Source: Limnanthes douglasii subsp. nivea
Lineage: Eukaryota > Streptophyta > Magnoliopsida > Brassicales > Limnanthaceae
Assembly: GCA_036936605.1 (NCBI GenBank)
Contig: JAUPFV010000005.1
Span: 59,292,742-59,356,741, forward strand
DNA: 64,000 bases
Direction: 5' to 3'
The notes beneath the pieces were generated by a model. It worked only from the letters and a program-made list of their open reading frames with translations, was not told the origin of the DNA and ran no database searches. A program made the position numbers and the translations under genes. The first letter of the stretch is position 1; each line of letters begins with the position of its first letter. Shown here piece by piece: positions 46,561 through 60,029 of this stretch.

Positions 46561-48891
46561 TAATTTTTTCTGTTTTGGCAAAATCGAACCAAAACGACCA
46601 GGTGAGTGATGGTTGTGTCCGAGCCAAAATAAAATTATTGTGGCAGTCGAAAAACCAAAGCAATTTGGTGTCTGGGTTATTTCAAAATGGTTTTGGAAAA
46701 ACTATTGTGACCAAATATTTGAAAAATTCAGAGATTAATAATGTATCATGTTTTATTAAAATTTAAATATTTGTTGACCATAATCTCACTCGAGTAAAAT
46801 TATATTATTTTGACGTGGAAATAAGAGTACAACCAATTGTACATTTTCTCAACATCTATTTCATTTGCGGTTCAGTTTTAAGAATAACCGATCTGACATA
46901 AATTATGTTTTGATGATTCAAAAAAATATTTAAAAGGTAAATATGTCAAGAATACTTTGAAGATAGTCACGCAGAAATTAAAAAGTGAAGTTAAACAAGA
47001 ATTTCTAACGAGAATATGTCCAAATTAGTAAAAGAATAATAATTATTCACCATTTCCAAGAATGTATGTATTGTTTTATATATTAATGGTGGGAACCTTG
47101 CATTCTACATAATTAGTCTATTTTTTGATATTCCGCCTTAATAATTCACTAATATGAAAGATATTTACTCTTTATTACATAAAATACCATCAATGTTACA
47201 CTGTTATTGGGTTCATATTACAAGGTAAACATCTTACAAGTTCGACATATGGGTAAGATAAATTCTACCATTATCATACTTCATTTTGTAGGAACACAAA
47301 AAATATAGTAGAGGTACCACATAAAGTGATTACGAGTTAGAGAAAGACGACATTACGACATTAAATAACCTCTTAACAGAAGTGGAAAGATAAGGAAATA
47401 AGCTATTTTTGGTTGAACCAAAATAAAATCGAACAGTGAAGAAGCCAACCATTTGAATAGTTGAAGTTAACATTTAGGAAAAGGCTATTGCCAAACGCAC
47501 TCAAGATATTAAGTGCAATAATTGACAATCAAGTTGTTAAGTATGTGGACTGACACATTGATAAATCCTTTCATAGGATAAAGCTTCATTGAATGAAATT
47601 TTTAGAAAAAAGGGTAAAAAAAGCCAATGAAAACCTCAAAATAGACATCATTCTGAATTTTTAGACTTTATCTTTGTTAAACTACAATTTGGTCGATCTT
47701 GGAAACATATACCCCAATATTTTTTTATGAAGGGTTCTTGATGGCTAATGTTACCTCGATGAACCAAAGTTATCGATAATACTGAATATGAAGCTAGACA
47801 AAAATATGTTGACCTAGGAGAATATCGCAAAAATCCAAAAATATTCCTTAATACTTTTTATTAACTATGTAGAATGTAAATCTTCGTATGAGAAACATTT
47901 GTTTTAAAAGTGTTTGGATGGCCGAAGTAACTAAAAATATAGGAATTTGGTTATTTTTGTTTAAAGAACCAATCTAAATTAACAGATATAATTTATATTA
48001 TAAATCATGTAGTCCTTCACAAAAATAGTTTGATGATTGAACAAAATTAATTAGTTTTTATTTAATTAGGACAAAACTTTTAAATATTCTCGAAAAAATC
48101 ATACATGGTGCTTTGTGAGGCTATTTAACCCATTTGAAGGAAAATTTGTAAGGAAGAAGTAAAGGTATTTGGTTTTACCAAACCTTATCTATTAATACTA
48201 TGTTTGCATGTTGCTTCTAGTTAGTTTATTTTTATATAATCTCATAAAACATTTGAAAAAACTGATCATGTACTTTATAAAATACCAGAAACCCGTAAAT
48301 GGTTCTTTTTTCGCTATGAAGAGAACTTTAGTCACGGTTCTCTCGCTATGAAGAGAATGCTAGTCGCGGTTCCATAACACGTCCCAGTTTCAGTAATCTC
48401 TTCTTTTTTTACGAATCGGCCTTATCATCTTATGAATTGATAATTCGTGGCAAATAATGGACAGCATAACTTTAGACACATCACTCGCAACCGAAGTGAA
48501 TACATCCAAAATATTTTTCAACAACTCTATAAATTTAATCTTGAAATTTTTATTTATTAATGTCCAATATTTACTATATGTCTACTTTCTATCACTTCTT
48601 CAATTATCTCATCCAAGGGATCACCGCACTAAATATCCTCCCTAGGGTTGTCAACTTTATTTCAAATTTATGACTTACATCCAGTTGGCAATTCTCATTC
48701 GCACTCTTTAATTTCTATTATGCCAATTTTCAAGATCTAACGAGATTGCATAACAACTCTTCGCTCTAACTATCCCGACTAAATTTCTAACTAGATAGTT
48801 AAGACACTGTCAAATGAAGATTACACTGCTTTAATTTTGTGAAGTCGTGACCTTCATATAATCACATTTTACAAACTAGGTGCATCAGATT
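46561..48891. other. no gene seen
   Basis: AT-rich, with only short ORFs that have no recognisable domain. A 32-bp tandem duplication is at 48311-48374. Confidence 0.4.
48311..48374. repeat. 32-bp tandem duplication
   Basis: tcgctatgaagagaac and ...gtcacggttc recur 32 bp later as tcgctatgaagagaat and ...gtcgcggttc, with a few differences. Confidence 0.75.
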
Positions 48892-49870
48892 TCATAAAAA
48901 TACGTCTTCAATTTTTTCAGTACCACCATAACCCACAAGTAATGAATGCTCAACCTCAGCGACACATTTAGAAGACGTATCTTCATAACTGACAAATTCT
49001 CTATTGGTAGGTTTATATATAGGTACTCCTTCCATTTGCTCATACCTACTTCCAAAAACTATATTAACCGAACTACCACTTTCAATCAACACATGCAAGA
49101 TTTTGTCCTGAAATGCATAGATCAATAATCAATGCATCCTCGTGAGGAGTAACAAATTCTCTTAAATTATCATCTTTATAATTTGAGTCTGCAATTGGCA
49201 TCTTGTATTGATGGTACGACAATTCATCAACCAAATAGACCTCTAAATATTTTTGTGCCTTTTCTGGAAACTTGGTACGTTTCAGACATCGTATCTCCAT
49301 AAAAAATAGTGTACCAATACTGTTGTTTTCCTTGGTCCTCCCTCTCTTTTCCACTTCTTCTTCATCCGCTATTTATTTATTTATTTTACCTTTATTTTTA
49401 GCAAATTGAATAAGTTCACCATCATCGATCAATCTTTAAATCTCATCTCACAATTGTCAACAATCAATAGTTGTGTGATCGTGATCATTATGATACGCAA
49501 ATAAATATATATGCCACATATCACTGCTTGGAACGAGCATAACACGATGATTAAACCTTTGAGATTGATTATCTTAATATGAAGCCACTTCTCTATTCAC
49601 TGGAACTCTCATCACCTCATCACGCTTGATCTCATCAGCTCTTCTTCTGCCAAGTACTATCACTTTAGATTCTTGAAGCTTTAAAATAGAAGAGGCTTTT
49701 CTTTTAGACTTTTCGAGTCTGCTAAACTGATATGATCTTGCTAAACTGTCTTTGAACTCGTCCATTGGGAATATAACAAGATCCGTATACGACTTTCTAT
49801 CTGTATTACACCCTCTTTCAAATTCAGTTATGGTAACAAATTCCTTACATGTCACCAAACTATTCATCTC
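48892..49870 (-). pseudogene. gypsy gag-protease fragment
   Basis: Read on the minus strand: a Gag part with LARSYQFSRLEKSKRKASS (49574-49867); a broken zinc knuckle near 49390-49500 (HNDHDHTTIDC, then LIDDGELIQFAKN); and a protease part (48892-49125) with VLIESGSSVNIVFGS, where the catalytic Asp-Thr-Gly of relatives reads Glu-Ser-Gly. 49082-49354 is the linker with FVTPHEDALII. Pol beyond the protease is missing on the left. It is a truncated copy of a Tat- or Athila-type element. Confidence 0.75.
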
Positions 49871-50025
49871 TCGAACAAAATCTTTAAATATAACTTTATA
49901 ACATTTCTTCTCTTTTTTGGTACGTGTTCATAATAAAATTATTTTATTTCTTTTGTTCTTTATTTAGATGAGGTAAATAAATAAAATAAATGAATAAGAT
50001 GTTGGAAACATGACGACGAATTTAT

Positions 50026-50195
50026 GCCGAGAGGTTAAGACAAGAACATGAAGTGGAATAGAGTGGGGGTCATATTTAGAAATATGAAAAGGTTCATATG
50101 CCGAAGGATTAAGAAGAGAACATGAAGTTGAATATGACGAGAAATGAGGGCCATATACCGGAGGATTAAGACGAGAGAATTAAGTAGAAAAGGAC
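50026..50195. repeat. irregular tandem repeat (three units)
   Basis: A motif like gccgaaggattaagaagaga, followed by acatgaagttgaatatga in the first two units, occurs at 50026, 50101 and 50157, with intervening catattnagaaatatg-type hairpins. Spacing is 75 and 56 bp. It lies upstream of the gypsy Gag fragment. Confidence 0.6.
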
Positions 50196-50699
50196 GAATG
50201 TCATATTCAGAGATATGTTGAGGGCCACAAAAAGGGTCATGACGATGGTGAAATTTAGAATTATGACGAGGGTTGCATTCAGAGTTGTGATGAAGTTTGT
50301 ATTAAGATTTATACCAAGGGATGTATGAAGAACTGAGATAAGCACGCGGAAATTTTGTTGGATGGTTAGAATTGTTTTACATGTGTCATCATATAAGAGG
50401 TTATCAAGGAAGTTTGATAGAATGATATAAGAGGATGACACATGTAACTTAGTGATTGGTAAAATATCTTATATAAACTCTATAAATATAGATTAAAATC
50501 TTCATTTTGAGACTAATCATATATATTTTTATAAGAAAAAGGTACTATATAGTTTCCATTTCTTATCTTGATTCCATTTCATCATTTTGGCTAAATCATT
50601 TGGAGAGAAATTCTCATCACTTATAAGTTTATAGTTGTCCAAATCTAGTTTAAAGATGATATATTAAAGCGAACTAGCCCCATGAATATATTAATACAA

Positions 50700-50873
50700 G
50701 CAGATATTCAACTTATCAAATTCATATATCAATACAAAAAACGAACTAGCCCCATGAATATATTAAATAGTTTTTCATTTTAAAATTAAATATAAAACAT
50801 ATAGGATTTATTTTTAAAATTTATCTAAATGAAATGATAATTTGTATTTTTCAAGAATTAAATTATTAATTAT

Positions 50874-50918
<45 letters not shown>

Positions 50919-51655
50919 AAATAGTATTTTATTAAGTGCAAAATAATTTGAAAACTTAAACTATCTTTTTTTAATAATTAACTCTAAAAAATTATGTTTG
51001 TCACTACTTATTGTTTGATCCGTTGCAAGTTGTTGATGTGTTTTCGTATCCAGTACTTTAGCTCATGTTGCCCACAATCTAACCACATCCAAACGATATA
51101 CTCTCTAAAAATTTGGAACCCTCGTAGATGCAAATTAGTTTTCAAACTAAAATATTATGTAAAATAAAACACATATAATGTCACAAGTATTCTGGCTTTT
51201 TAATATCTAAAGAAGTGTTATATATTATCTTTATATACCATGGTGGTTCTCCCATTATAAATGATGTATATGAAAGATAAAATCGCACATTGTCAAAAAA
51301 TTATTCAAATGATGATGAGTCATATGTCCCAACACACCCAAGTGGAAAATTATGCACGTAAAAAGAAAACATACGTCACCGATATAATTGTAACATTAAG
51401 CATTAGGCCGTAATGTAAAATCGTGATTTTAATGTTGAATGACCATTTACAATTAAAAATATACTCGACTACAAAGTAATTTTTTTTATAATTTCACGTG
51501 ATAAATGACCAATATAGAATCTTTAAAAAATTTAAATAAAAAAATACATATAGTGTCAGCCTTTAAGGTCTCAAAATTAATATTACAAAAAAACATATCA
51601 AAACATTTTATAACAATAATTTTAGTTTATTAAGTTAAATACATGTGATGAAATG
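50700..51655. repeat. 1-kb direct repeat, copy A
   Basis: Matches 53035-53990 in the same orientation over nearly 1 kb, for example around gttgcaagttgttgatgtg (51022 and 53370), gatgcaaattagttttcaaa, and aatgatgatgagtcatatgtcc. Offset about 2.35 kb. No protein is encoded. The two could be LTRs of one element or a segmental duplication. Confidence 0.8.
50876..50918. repeat. (TA)n microsatellite in copy A
   Basis: About 40 bp of uninterrupted TA, at a different place in the repeat from the TA tract of copy B. Confidence 0.9.
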
Positions 51656-52017
51656 TATTTTTTTAGTAATTTGTTTCTTTATGTTTACAATAAATCATAA
51701 ATTGTGATTATTCTTTTAAATATACATCATTAGAGAATAGAAATAAAAATATATCAAACTTTCATAAAATAACAATCATCAGGTCAAAAGATTCTTTAAG
51801 TAGAAGGCGTCCAACCATAAAAGTCTAATAGTATTTAAAAATTAATTTGTGAAATATATTTGATATTTATGTTTGAGGAGATGAAATTTGTTAAGGACTT
51901 TCTTATTCATATCGATTTTTTTCCAAGCTTCATATAGATAAAATTTATGAAGAACCTTCATATTCATATCTTATTTAGAAAACAAAAGGTTAACTAGATA
52001 ACAAAATATAAAAGTAA

Positions 52018-52295
52018 TAGCACTTCTAAACATTTTTTGTATGCTTACAAGTTTATAGATATTTATATATGTTGAAAGATTATCTTGAAAAAGTGAGGTG
52101 CTTTGAAGTATACATCATATCCATATATTTTTTTAGCACTTCTAAACAAATTTTTGTATGCTTACAAGTTTATGGATATTTATATCTCTTGAAAGATGAT
52201 CTTAAAAAGTAAGGTGTTTTTTTAAGTATACATCATATCCACCCTGAAAGAGGTAGCTAAAAAGTAAGGTGTTTTTTTAAGTATACATCATATCC
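52018..52295. repeat. 116-bp tandem duplication with a partial third copy
   Basis: The unit starting tagcacttctaaac at 52018 recurs at 52134 with few changes. A third partial copy (aaaaagtaaggtg to catatcc, 52259-52295) follows a 20-bp near-copy of the start of SINE-C. Confidence 0.85.
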
Positions 52296-52508
52296 GCCCC
52301 GAAAGGGGTAGCCGAGTTGTCGGAGTAGATGAGCTCGTGACCAAAAGGTCATGCGTTCGACCCCTTCTATAACGCTTTCTTGGTTTGAGCCAGTCACCTT
52401 GTGTAGTTTATCTTTTGGCGTTGGTTTGTAGGCTATTGCGTCAGATTGAGGGTTTACATGTGCATTCGTTGAGTAGCGGCTGCGGGTTCCCTCTGGATTT
52501 TTTTTTTC
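52296..52508 (+). mobile_element. SINE-C (tRNA-derived, Au-like)
   Basis: A box tagccgagttgt (52309-52320), B box gcgttcgaccc (52353-52363), caccttgtgtagttta, ggctattgcgtcagattgaggg and gagtagcggctgcgggttccc, ending in a T run (52498-52507), which is the classical Au SINE ending. A short target duplication (catat) is possible. Confidence 0.85.
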
Positions 52509-53034
52509 ATATATTTGTGTTTACAAATCTAAAACAGAATTATTTAAAAATAAATGTTCAAAATTAATCTAAGCCTTTGAAAATCGAAGGAGAAAACATA
52601 TACTTTAACTTTCATCAAAATAAACGGTCTTCACTATTTTATTCAATTCGGAGCCTTTCATATCAAATTAAAATAGACCAGACGTGAGCTTTCTGTTTTA
52701 TGAAAGTGAGTACCAAATAAGACGAGTTTGTTTACCAAACCATATTTTACCAAGTAGAATTACTTGGGTCCAATAATGGGTCATTATTATGGACCACAAA
52801 GTAAGCAAAAGAGGTCGAAGAAAAGTTGGTTTCAAATAAAAAAATAAAGAAACATGAAATGTGGAAGCTATTTCTCTTCTAAATATTTTGTTCTTTTATT
52901 GTTTTTTAAATATAAATGTTCTAAATAAATTATATTCGTATTAAAGGTATACACAGGCAATAAAGACGAATATTACACATTGAAAACTAAATAAATTATC
53001 GTTAAAAAAATTGTGTATACGTATTATATTTAAA

Positions 53035-53114
53035 ACAAATATTCAACTTGTCTAATTTATATATCAGTACAAAGAACAAACTAACCATGTTAATATAAGT
53101 TCTTTTTTAAATTC

Positions 53115-53177
<63 letters not shown>

Positions 53178-53990
53178 GGTTTAATTTTAAGATTTGTCTA
53201 AATCAAATGATAATTTATATTTTTCCATAATTGAATTATTAATTCTTGATATATACTAGTACGAGATAGTACTTTATTAACTACCAAATATTTTGAAAAA
53301 CTTTAAACTATCTTTGTTTTATAACTAACTCTAAATAACTATGTTTATCTCTACTTCATCTTGAGATCTGTTGCAAGTTGTTGATGTGTTTTCATATCTA
53401 CAAACTTTAGCTCATCTTTCCACACAATCTAACAACATTCAGACGATATACTCTTCAAAGCCTTAGAACCCTCGCGGATGCAAATTAGTTTTCAAAACTA
53501 AAATATTATGTAATAATAGAACACATATTTGGCACACGTATTTTGGTCTTAATACCTAAAGAAGTGTTGTATAATCTCTTCATATATCATGGGGGTTCTT
53601 CCATTATAAATTATGTATATGAAAGACAAAATCTTACGTTGTCAAAAAATTATTGAATGATGATGAGTCATATGTCCTTACCAACCTCACTGAAAAATTA
53701 TACATGTAAAAAAAGATATACGCCTATGACATAATTTTGAAATTAAGTGTTAGACGGTAATATATATCCACGATTCAAGTGTTGAATGACCATTTACAGT
53801 TAAAAGATAGTCGACTACAAAATAATATTTTTATAATATCATGTGATAAAGGACCAATATTGAATATTTAAAATTTTTAAATAAACAAAATACATAAAGT
53901 GTTAGCCTTTAAGATCCCACATTAAATATTATAGCAAAAACAAAATGTATATGATCATTTTAAAACAATAATTTCAATTTATTAAGTGAA
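53035..53990. repeat. 1-kb direct repeat, copy B
   Basis: Second copy of 50700-51655. Substitutions and short indels are numerous, so the duplication is not recent. Confidence 0.8.
53117..53172. repeat. (TA)n microsatellite in copy B
   Basis: About 55 bp of TA between attcaatt and ttatagggttt; the corresponding place in copy A has no TA expansion. Confidence 0.9.
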
Positions 53991-54170
53991 ATATACATTC
54001 CTAATATTTTGAGTCGTAGTTTTATTTACAAAAACGATAAAAGTACGAAGATTAGCAATAAACTATGATATTATATTTCGAGTTATAATCTATTACATAA
54101 GAAATTGGTTTCTCTATATATGTAAAATTTATTTTTCTTACGAAGTATTAATAAATTTGTTTACATGATA

Positions 54171-54525
54171 TTAAAATTTAAAGTTTCCTATGTTTAAAGA
54201 TTTTAGCAAAGTAATAGCAGTCAGCTCCTTTAGAGAATGGTTAGCATCAATTTCAAATTTATTTTTAATTTTAAAGGCATACTTTGCTAACCAATCAGCC
54301 GCCATATTTTGCTTACTATAAACATGTTTTAGAGTCATCTGAGACATGATTAGATTTCTACAACAGATGATAATCTGTTCCAAATGCCAAGGGTATTTTC
54401 CTATTACTAACATGTTGAATAATCCTAGGGAGTCTATCTCTATATCTATCATGTTGAATTTTTTCTCTTTACAAGTTAATAAACCATTTAATAGAGCATG
54501 TATTTCAGCATTAATAGGTGTGCAT
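54171..54525 (-). pseudogene. RNase H fragment (plant LINE or reverse-transcriptase-related type)
   Basis: The minus strand encodes INAEIHALLNGLL, then IEIDSLGLFNMLVIGKYPWH and LKHVYSKQNMAADWLAKYAF. These match the E-x-x-A, E-x-D-S and H-x-x-R/K-x-x-N-x-x-A-D-x-L-A motifs of the RNase H-like domain found at the end of plant LINE polyproteins and in related host-encoded fragments. The first Asp-containing strand is missing and no reverse transcriptase is seen nearby. Confidence 0.7.
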
Positions 54526-55400
54526 TATTAACATATTTGTTGATTGCATATTATTTGGTATTTATGTATTTTTCATAGATATTATTATTTCACAGTCATT
54601 TAGTTGTTCAAGCATGATGATAATAACGATCCAACCAAAACATTAAGTGAAAAGTAATTCTACTTATAGCATTGTGGTTTTACTATGTTGTAGTAGTCTT
54701 TGATATACTAAAACAAAAACAATAATATATTTTTTCTACGAAAGTTAATTCTAATCGAGTTAATTTGGATACGTAGTTGTGTATGGTGTTGCAAGACACA
54801 ATACATGACATGTTAGTAAGTGATGTATAATTTATAATATGTGACACAAATCTAAAAATCATTCTTCCAAAATTTTATTCTTTCCGTGTAATATTCTTTT
54901 GTTTTTGGTTTTGTCTGAACCAATCTATGTACAAATTTTATGACGATTTATCTAATAAAAACTCAAACAAATTCAAAATAAATCTACAGATGTAATATTT
55001 CACTATTACAATTTTTGTGTCTAAAAATAATCATATTTTGGTTTAGTATATTGTGAGCTAAATGGGTTCTATGTTGATAGTTTTCTAAGAGCATAAAAAA
55101 GGTAAAAAAAATTTAGACATTGAATTTATTATTGATTTTTTTATTTGATTCAATTACATTTATTAACTTATATGACTTAAACACTAAAATAATTATTAAG
55201 ATATTGTGCTTAATTATCTAAATATTTTTTTGGAGATTTGGATATTATTTTAACATTCTTATTTACGAGACATGATCTTTTAAATCTAATTTATTCCTCA
55301 AGGAAATAATCTAGTCTTAGGAAAATGCTTAGTGAATATATATAATCTGCAAATCATCTGTTATATATTCAAGTTTAACTTATATGTTGGAACTATAATC
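54526..55400. other. no gene seen
   Basis: AT-rich, stops in all frames. Confidence 0.4.
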
Positions 55401-55449
55401 TTTAAAATTTATGTATGAGTGTTACATGAATACTTATTCAATGAAAGAC

Positions 55450-57300
55450 TGAATTTTTAGATATAGAAATAGATTCATTGTTATCACAGTAGACCATAAT
55501 CGGATCTTTGATACCCACACTTGTGTCTTTAAGAATGAATTTCAACCATATCGAATATTTGACTATTACAAATGCGGCTAAACATTATGGTTTAAGTGTA
55601 GATAGAGTATTGTACAATTGTTTTCTTATTGTCGAATTGAAAACCCCGTATATAAGGAAATACATAATCTATTATGGATATTATGTCATTATGACATTCT
55701 CCCGAGTCACTATTAAAGAATCCATATAGAGTAAAACTTCGACATGACAAAATTTTATGTACATGATTTGGTTATATTGAGATATCTAAGATTCCCATTT
55801 GATTCTTTAGGTTGTGCACATATCTAGATAGGATATTCACTGAGTATATGATATCATGTCTTATGGCACACAAATATTTGAGAGTTTTTACACGGCTTCT
55901 ACAAGAATTTCTATCAACTAAACTAAAGATTGTATTTCTTAATTTTCCTCTTCTAGTTAACATATGAACGATTACTGGTTTAGAATGACTTATTCCAAAC
56001 ATAACAAGATGATTCTTAGTAAGTTTTTGAAAAATTAAAATTATATTATTTTATCTGATTTATCTCAATACCAAGAAAATAACATCTTGTTAATTTTTAA
56101 AATCGAGTTACAATAGTCTTTAACTCTAGATATCAGAATCTTGTATGATCTAGTAAGTACTATGGCATTTACATATATAAAAAGAGTGATGACATCTAAG
56201 TTTTCAGAATGGTTAAAATATAAATTTGGTACACTTAGGCTAATAGATAAACGTTTCTTTATCATAAATGCATAAATCCCCACAAACGAGGTTATTGGTG
56301 CTTGTTTGAGACCAAATAAAGGGTTGCACATCATTGGAACCTTGTGTCATTATCTTTTTTTCTCTAATCCGTAGTTTGTTATACATATACTTATTCATTT
56401 AGGATTCAATTCAAGAAGGCTAACTTTATATTCATCATCTGCAAATTTTAATTCTTTCGAGTTGCAATGGTTATAAGAGTTTAAATTGTATCAATACTGG
56501 CTTTTCGACCATAAATTTAAGTATAACTTATTCTTTCTAGTTAAGAGTAGCCTTTTGAAATTAATACAGTCTCACATTTTAGTATAGTGCTATAAAATTA
56601 TGCTTAGTCTTGTATAATTACTTAACTACAATTATAATTTTTTTTAAAGTTTAATGAGGGCCTAAGTTTTATTATTTTCAATCATCTCCACCTTTTGCCT
56701 CACGATTTTTTCCACTCCAAATTGGCAGGATAAATACACCTCACAGAATAACTTTATCTTTTGAATTCTTATTTTATCATTCTTCATTTATGTTTTTTCA
56801 ACATCCTTACGAGTTTCATGTGGTACAATTACATCATTTTGATTTCATTTCCATTATTTGTCAGTCTTTTACCTCCATGCTGTTTGGAATTGATAATTTA
56901 CAAAATCCTCTTCATTATCAAATGAGTCCTACTAGAACATGTCTATCCAATTTTCTTGAAATGGTTCATCAACTACAATGTCTACCATTGATAAGTTTTT
57001 AACTGGTCAAATTGTTATCCTATAATCTTTAGTCTTTAGAATAACCTAATATAATTACATTCATGTTTTTTTATTCTTCTAGCATTGTTCTAATATGTTT
57101 AGGAATAAGAACATAACACATTGAGCCAATGAAATTTAGCGATTTGTCTTTAGGTTTCCTACCACGTAGGGCTTTATATGGTGATTTGTTTCACAATTGT
57201 TTAGGATATATTCAGTAGAGCAGTCCAAAACATATTACGAAGACCTTTGTAAAACAACACTATTATTTTATTGTTTTTGCAATACAACTCTATTGTGGTC
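55450..57300 (-). pseudogene. copia-5: decayed minus-strand copia fragment
   Basis: Reading leftward: an integrase end near 57050-57170 (SLNFIGSMCYVLIPKHIRTMLEE in pieces with one frame), then a decayed linker, then RT with FGLKQAPITSF, LYFNHSENLDVITLFIYVNAIVL (56065-56334; the catalytic YVDD reads Tyr-Val-Asn-Ala) and a later VKTLKYLCAIRHDIIYSVNILSRYV segment (55772-56002). RNase H toward 55450 is hardly recognisable. No LTRs found; the part between 57300 and 59150 probably holds its decayed gag but I cannot show it. Confidence 0.6.
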
Positions 57301-59340
57301 ATGAGTATAACTCATTTTTTAGTTGATTAATGATTATTCTACTATTCAAATACTATTTCTATTTTTGTGGAGGAAAAATAAAATAAAAAGTAGAAAATCA
57401 GAAAACTACTATTTTTGAACAATAAAAGATCATATCCTTAATTTATAATGAAAGTTTATAATAATTTGATATTTTCAACTTTGCTTCTAAATAAAATTCT
57501 AAAAAATCTTAAATAATTCAAAATAGATACCCACATAACTTTGGTACAATCATCTACTAACAGAAAAAAATATGATATTATTTACGGAGCCAACAAGTAT
57601 ATATCTACATAGATCTATATTAACGAGTTATAGCAACTTTGTAGCTCTCTTCTTAGACTACTTAGAAAACATAACTTATGGTGTTTATCTTTCATATTTT
57701 ATATGCTCGAGACACATATTTTTAGGCTTTACAAATTCTGGCAATCCTTTGATTAGTTTGTTTTCAGAATTTTTTATAGCTTCAATATTAAGATGACTTA
57801 ATATTTTACGCTACAAATTTATGTCATCCTAGCTGCTATATTGGGAGATTCTTATTGGGAACGTTTGAAGGAAAAAAATAACTTTGCGTTTCATTTCCAC
57901 ATCTTTAGTAACTTTCCACGTATCGTTTTGTCATAAATCTTGGATATCTCGTCTTTGAACAATAAAGAGTGTCCGTTTACCATTATCATTCTTGTGTTTT
58001 ATTTTAATTTCTTATGTTTTGATAATATTAAGATTGAAATCTACAATAAATCTACTTTTTATTCATTTTGTTGATCAATACCATAGTTCGTTTTTTTAAC
58101 TATGTAGATGCGGAGCTGTACATTCTTTGTGAATATGGCCGAATCTTCCACAACTGTTATATTAATATTTCTATTTCTTCAACTAATTATGTTCTTCATG
58201 ACCATAATTTCCACATGTCTTACATGAATGATACTTTATTTCCTCTGCTCTATCTATATTCTTATTATCAGTCTTATATAATATCATTTTCATATTCTTA
58301 ATTGTTTGGCGTTTGTGTCCACTTTAAAAAGAAGTGTTACTATATTTGAGAATTTTAATCAACTCAGTTACAGATCTACTATCTAAGTCTCCCATCTCTT
58401 TCTAGAGTAGTAGCTAAAGAATCAGACTCACTCTTAAGACTCGTAAGAACCTTTAATTTTTTTTTATCTTAGGTCTCCATATGTAGGCCTTATATTAACA
58501 ACATTATGAATGTGATCGTAATGTTAAACAATTCCTTTTGTAACTATTATGTGCATATTCTCAAATTCACATTAAGTGATTTGAATTTCATAATTCGAAC
58601 TTTATTTTTACCCTTGACTCATTATGCATAATTTATCATTGATGTGATAAATTTCTTGCACTTATTGAAACAATCTAAGAAAGCATATACAAAATAATAG
58701 TATGTGTAGTAAAGCTGTCATGTTCTCTTATGTTTTGTATCTCAAATTTGATGGTATAATCTATTGTTCTGACCTTGTTATTGAGTTTAATGAATCAATT
58801 GCTTCATTATTTTATTCTTGACTCTCAAATGTCAATATTAAATTGTTCGGGGGTTATTGATTTTTAAAATACCAAATGGATGATCCATATGTTCTAAATA
58901 TGAATAACAATGGAGACAAGATAATTACAATTTTGCATCTTCACAAATCAGTTCATTTCGTTCTCCAACGGAAGCCAATATGATTATATTCCTTGATGGG
59001 AAATTGGCTATAGTTCTTCCTATAATTTTTAAAGTGATTTTCACCTTGTCTCTTAAGAATAGAGTCAAAAGATCTTGATGAGACAAATATAGAAAAAAAC
59101 TCGATTATTGTTCTAAAGATGAAGCAGAAAAGACACAGTAGAGACATATTTAGAGTTTAGATTACATGTATAATGGGTTAAGGTATTTGAAATACTATTT
59201 ATATTTGGTGACTTGAGTTCAATAAATTAATTAGTAGTCCCTGAAATAAAATGAAGGCTCCAAATATAACTTATTATCTTTATTCTATTTTATATCCACC
59301 GGGTAATTTATTTTTTTAATTGTTACGGTCTGATATACTT
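57300..59340. other. no gene seen
   Basis: AT-rich with short unrecognised ORFs on both strands. It could contain the 5' part of copia-5. Confidence 0.35.
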
Positions 59341-60000
59341 GTCAGTGTATGGGCCCATAAATATTATTAGACTTTTAGTTCCCATTAACTAAAGTGTTGG
59401 ATGAATGTGAATTCTCCTAATATCAACATTTAACTCAATTGGTATCTGCATTATATACCTTAATGATACTTATTACTATATGTAGGTCTAATGTATTTGA
59501 ATTTGGTGAGGATAATTTCGGTCTGAGGGTAATTGTGTCAGGAGTTTTGTGATGTTTCAAGGGTATTTAATGTTTGGGTAGTTTGTAGTAAGAGATTTGA
59601 GCTGCCTGGTTGTATTAAATGTTCATTACCCTCATTAATGAAGGTGGTTCGGTATTTATACCCGTAATTATGGGCCTCATGGGTTTTCGGGTCGACTTCA
59701 AAGGCCCATAAGTTTATTAAGTAGGTTGATAATTAGCTTAGTCATAAAGTGATTAGTTTTTAATATTTAGTCCTGTTCGGATGGTTCAGTGGGTTGTTTT
59801 TGTCCGAAATGCCCCTGTCCGGTTTCTACATTGAGTGGTGAGAAAATCCGGACTCATTAGTAGCCCATTTTTAGGTTATGTTCGAAGGCCTTTAGCAAGA
59901 CCTAAAAAATCACTCACGAGCATCTGAAACCACGTCCGGACAGACTTTGATTTGTGTAACATATTTATCCGGACTAGCAAATCTCTCAGAAGCTCAAAGG
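59340..60000 (-). repeat. region expected to hold the Tat-3 3' LTR
   Basis: By analogy with Tat-1 the 3' LTR of Tat-3 must lie left of its antisense promoter. A minus-strand TATA box (tatttata on +, 59653-59660) preceded on that strand by gacccgaaaacccatgaggcccat resembles an LTR promoter. The partner LTR is outside the window, so borders cannot be set. Confidence 0.4.
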
Positions 60001-60019
60001 TTTTGTTCACAGATCGTGG

Positions 60020-60029
60020 GACACGTGTC
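60020..60029 (+). promoter_or_regulatory. G-box palindrome GACACGTGTC (antisense gene of Tat-3)
   Basis: Identical 10-mer to 4585-4594 in Tat-1; here 165 bp before the TATA box rather than 45 bp. Confidence 0.6.

Noticed and set aside
47648..47830. 60-codon minus-strand ORF
   Set aside because: Too short, no homology recognised, no promoter or splice context.
58068..58301. 77-codon + strand ORF
   Set aside because: Tyr/Ser/Leu-rich with no domain, in AT-rich DNA that probably belongs to a decayed minus-strand copia.
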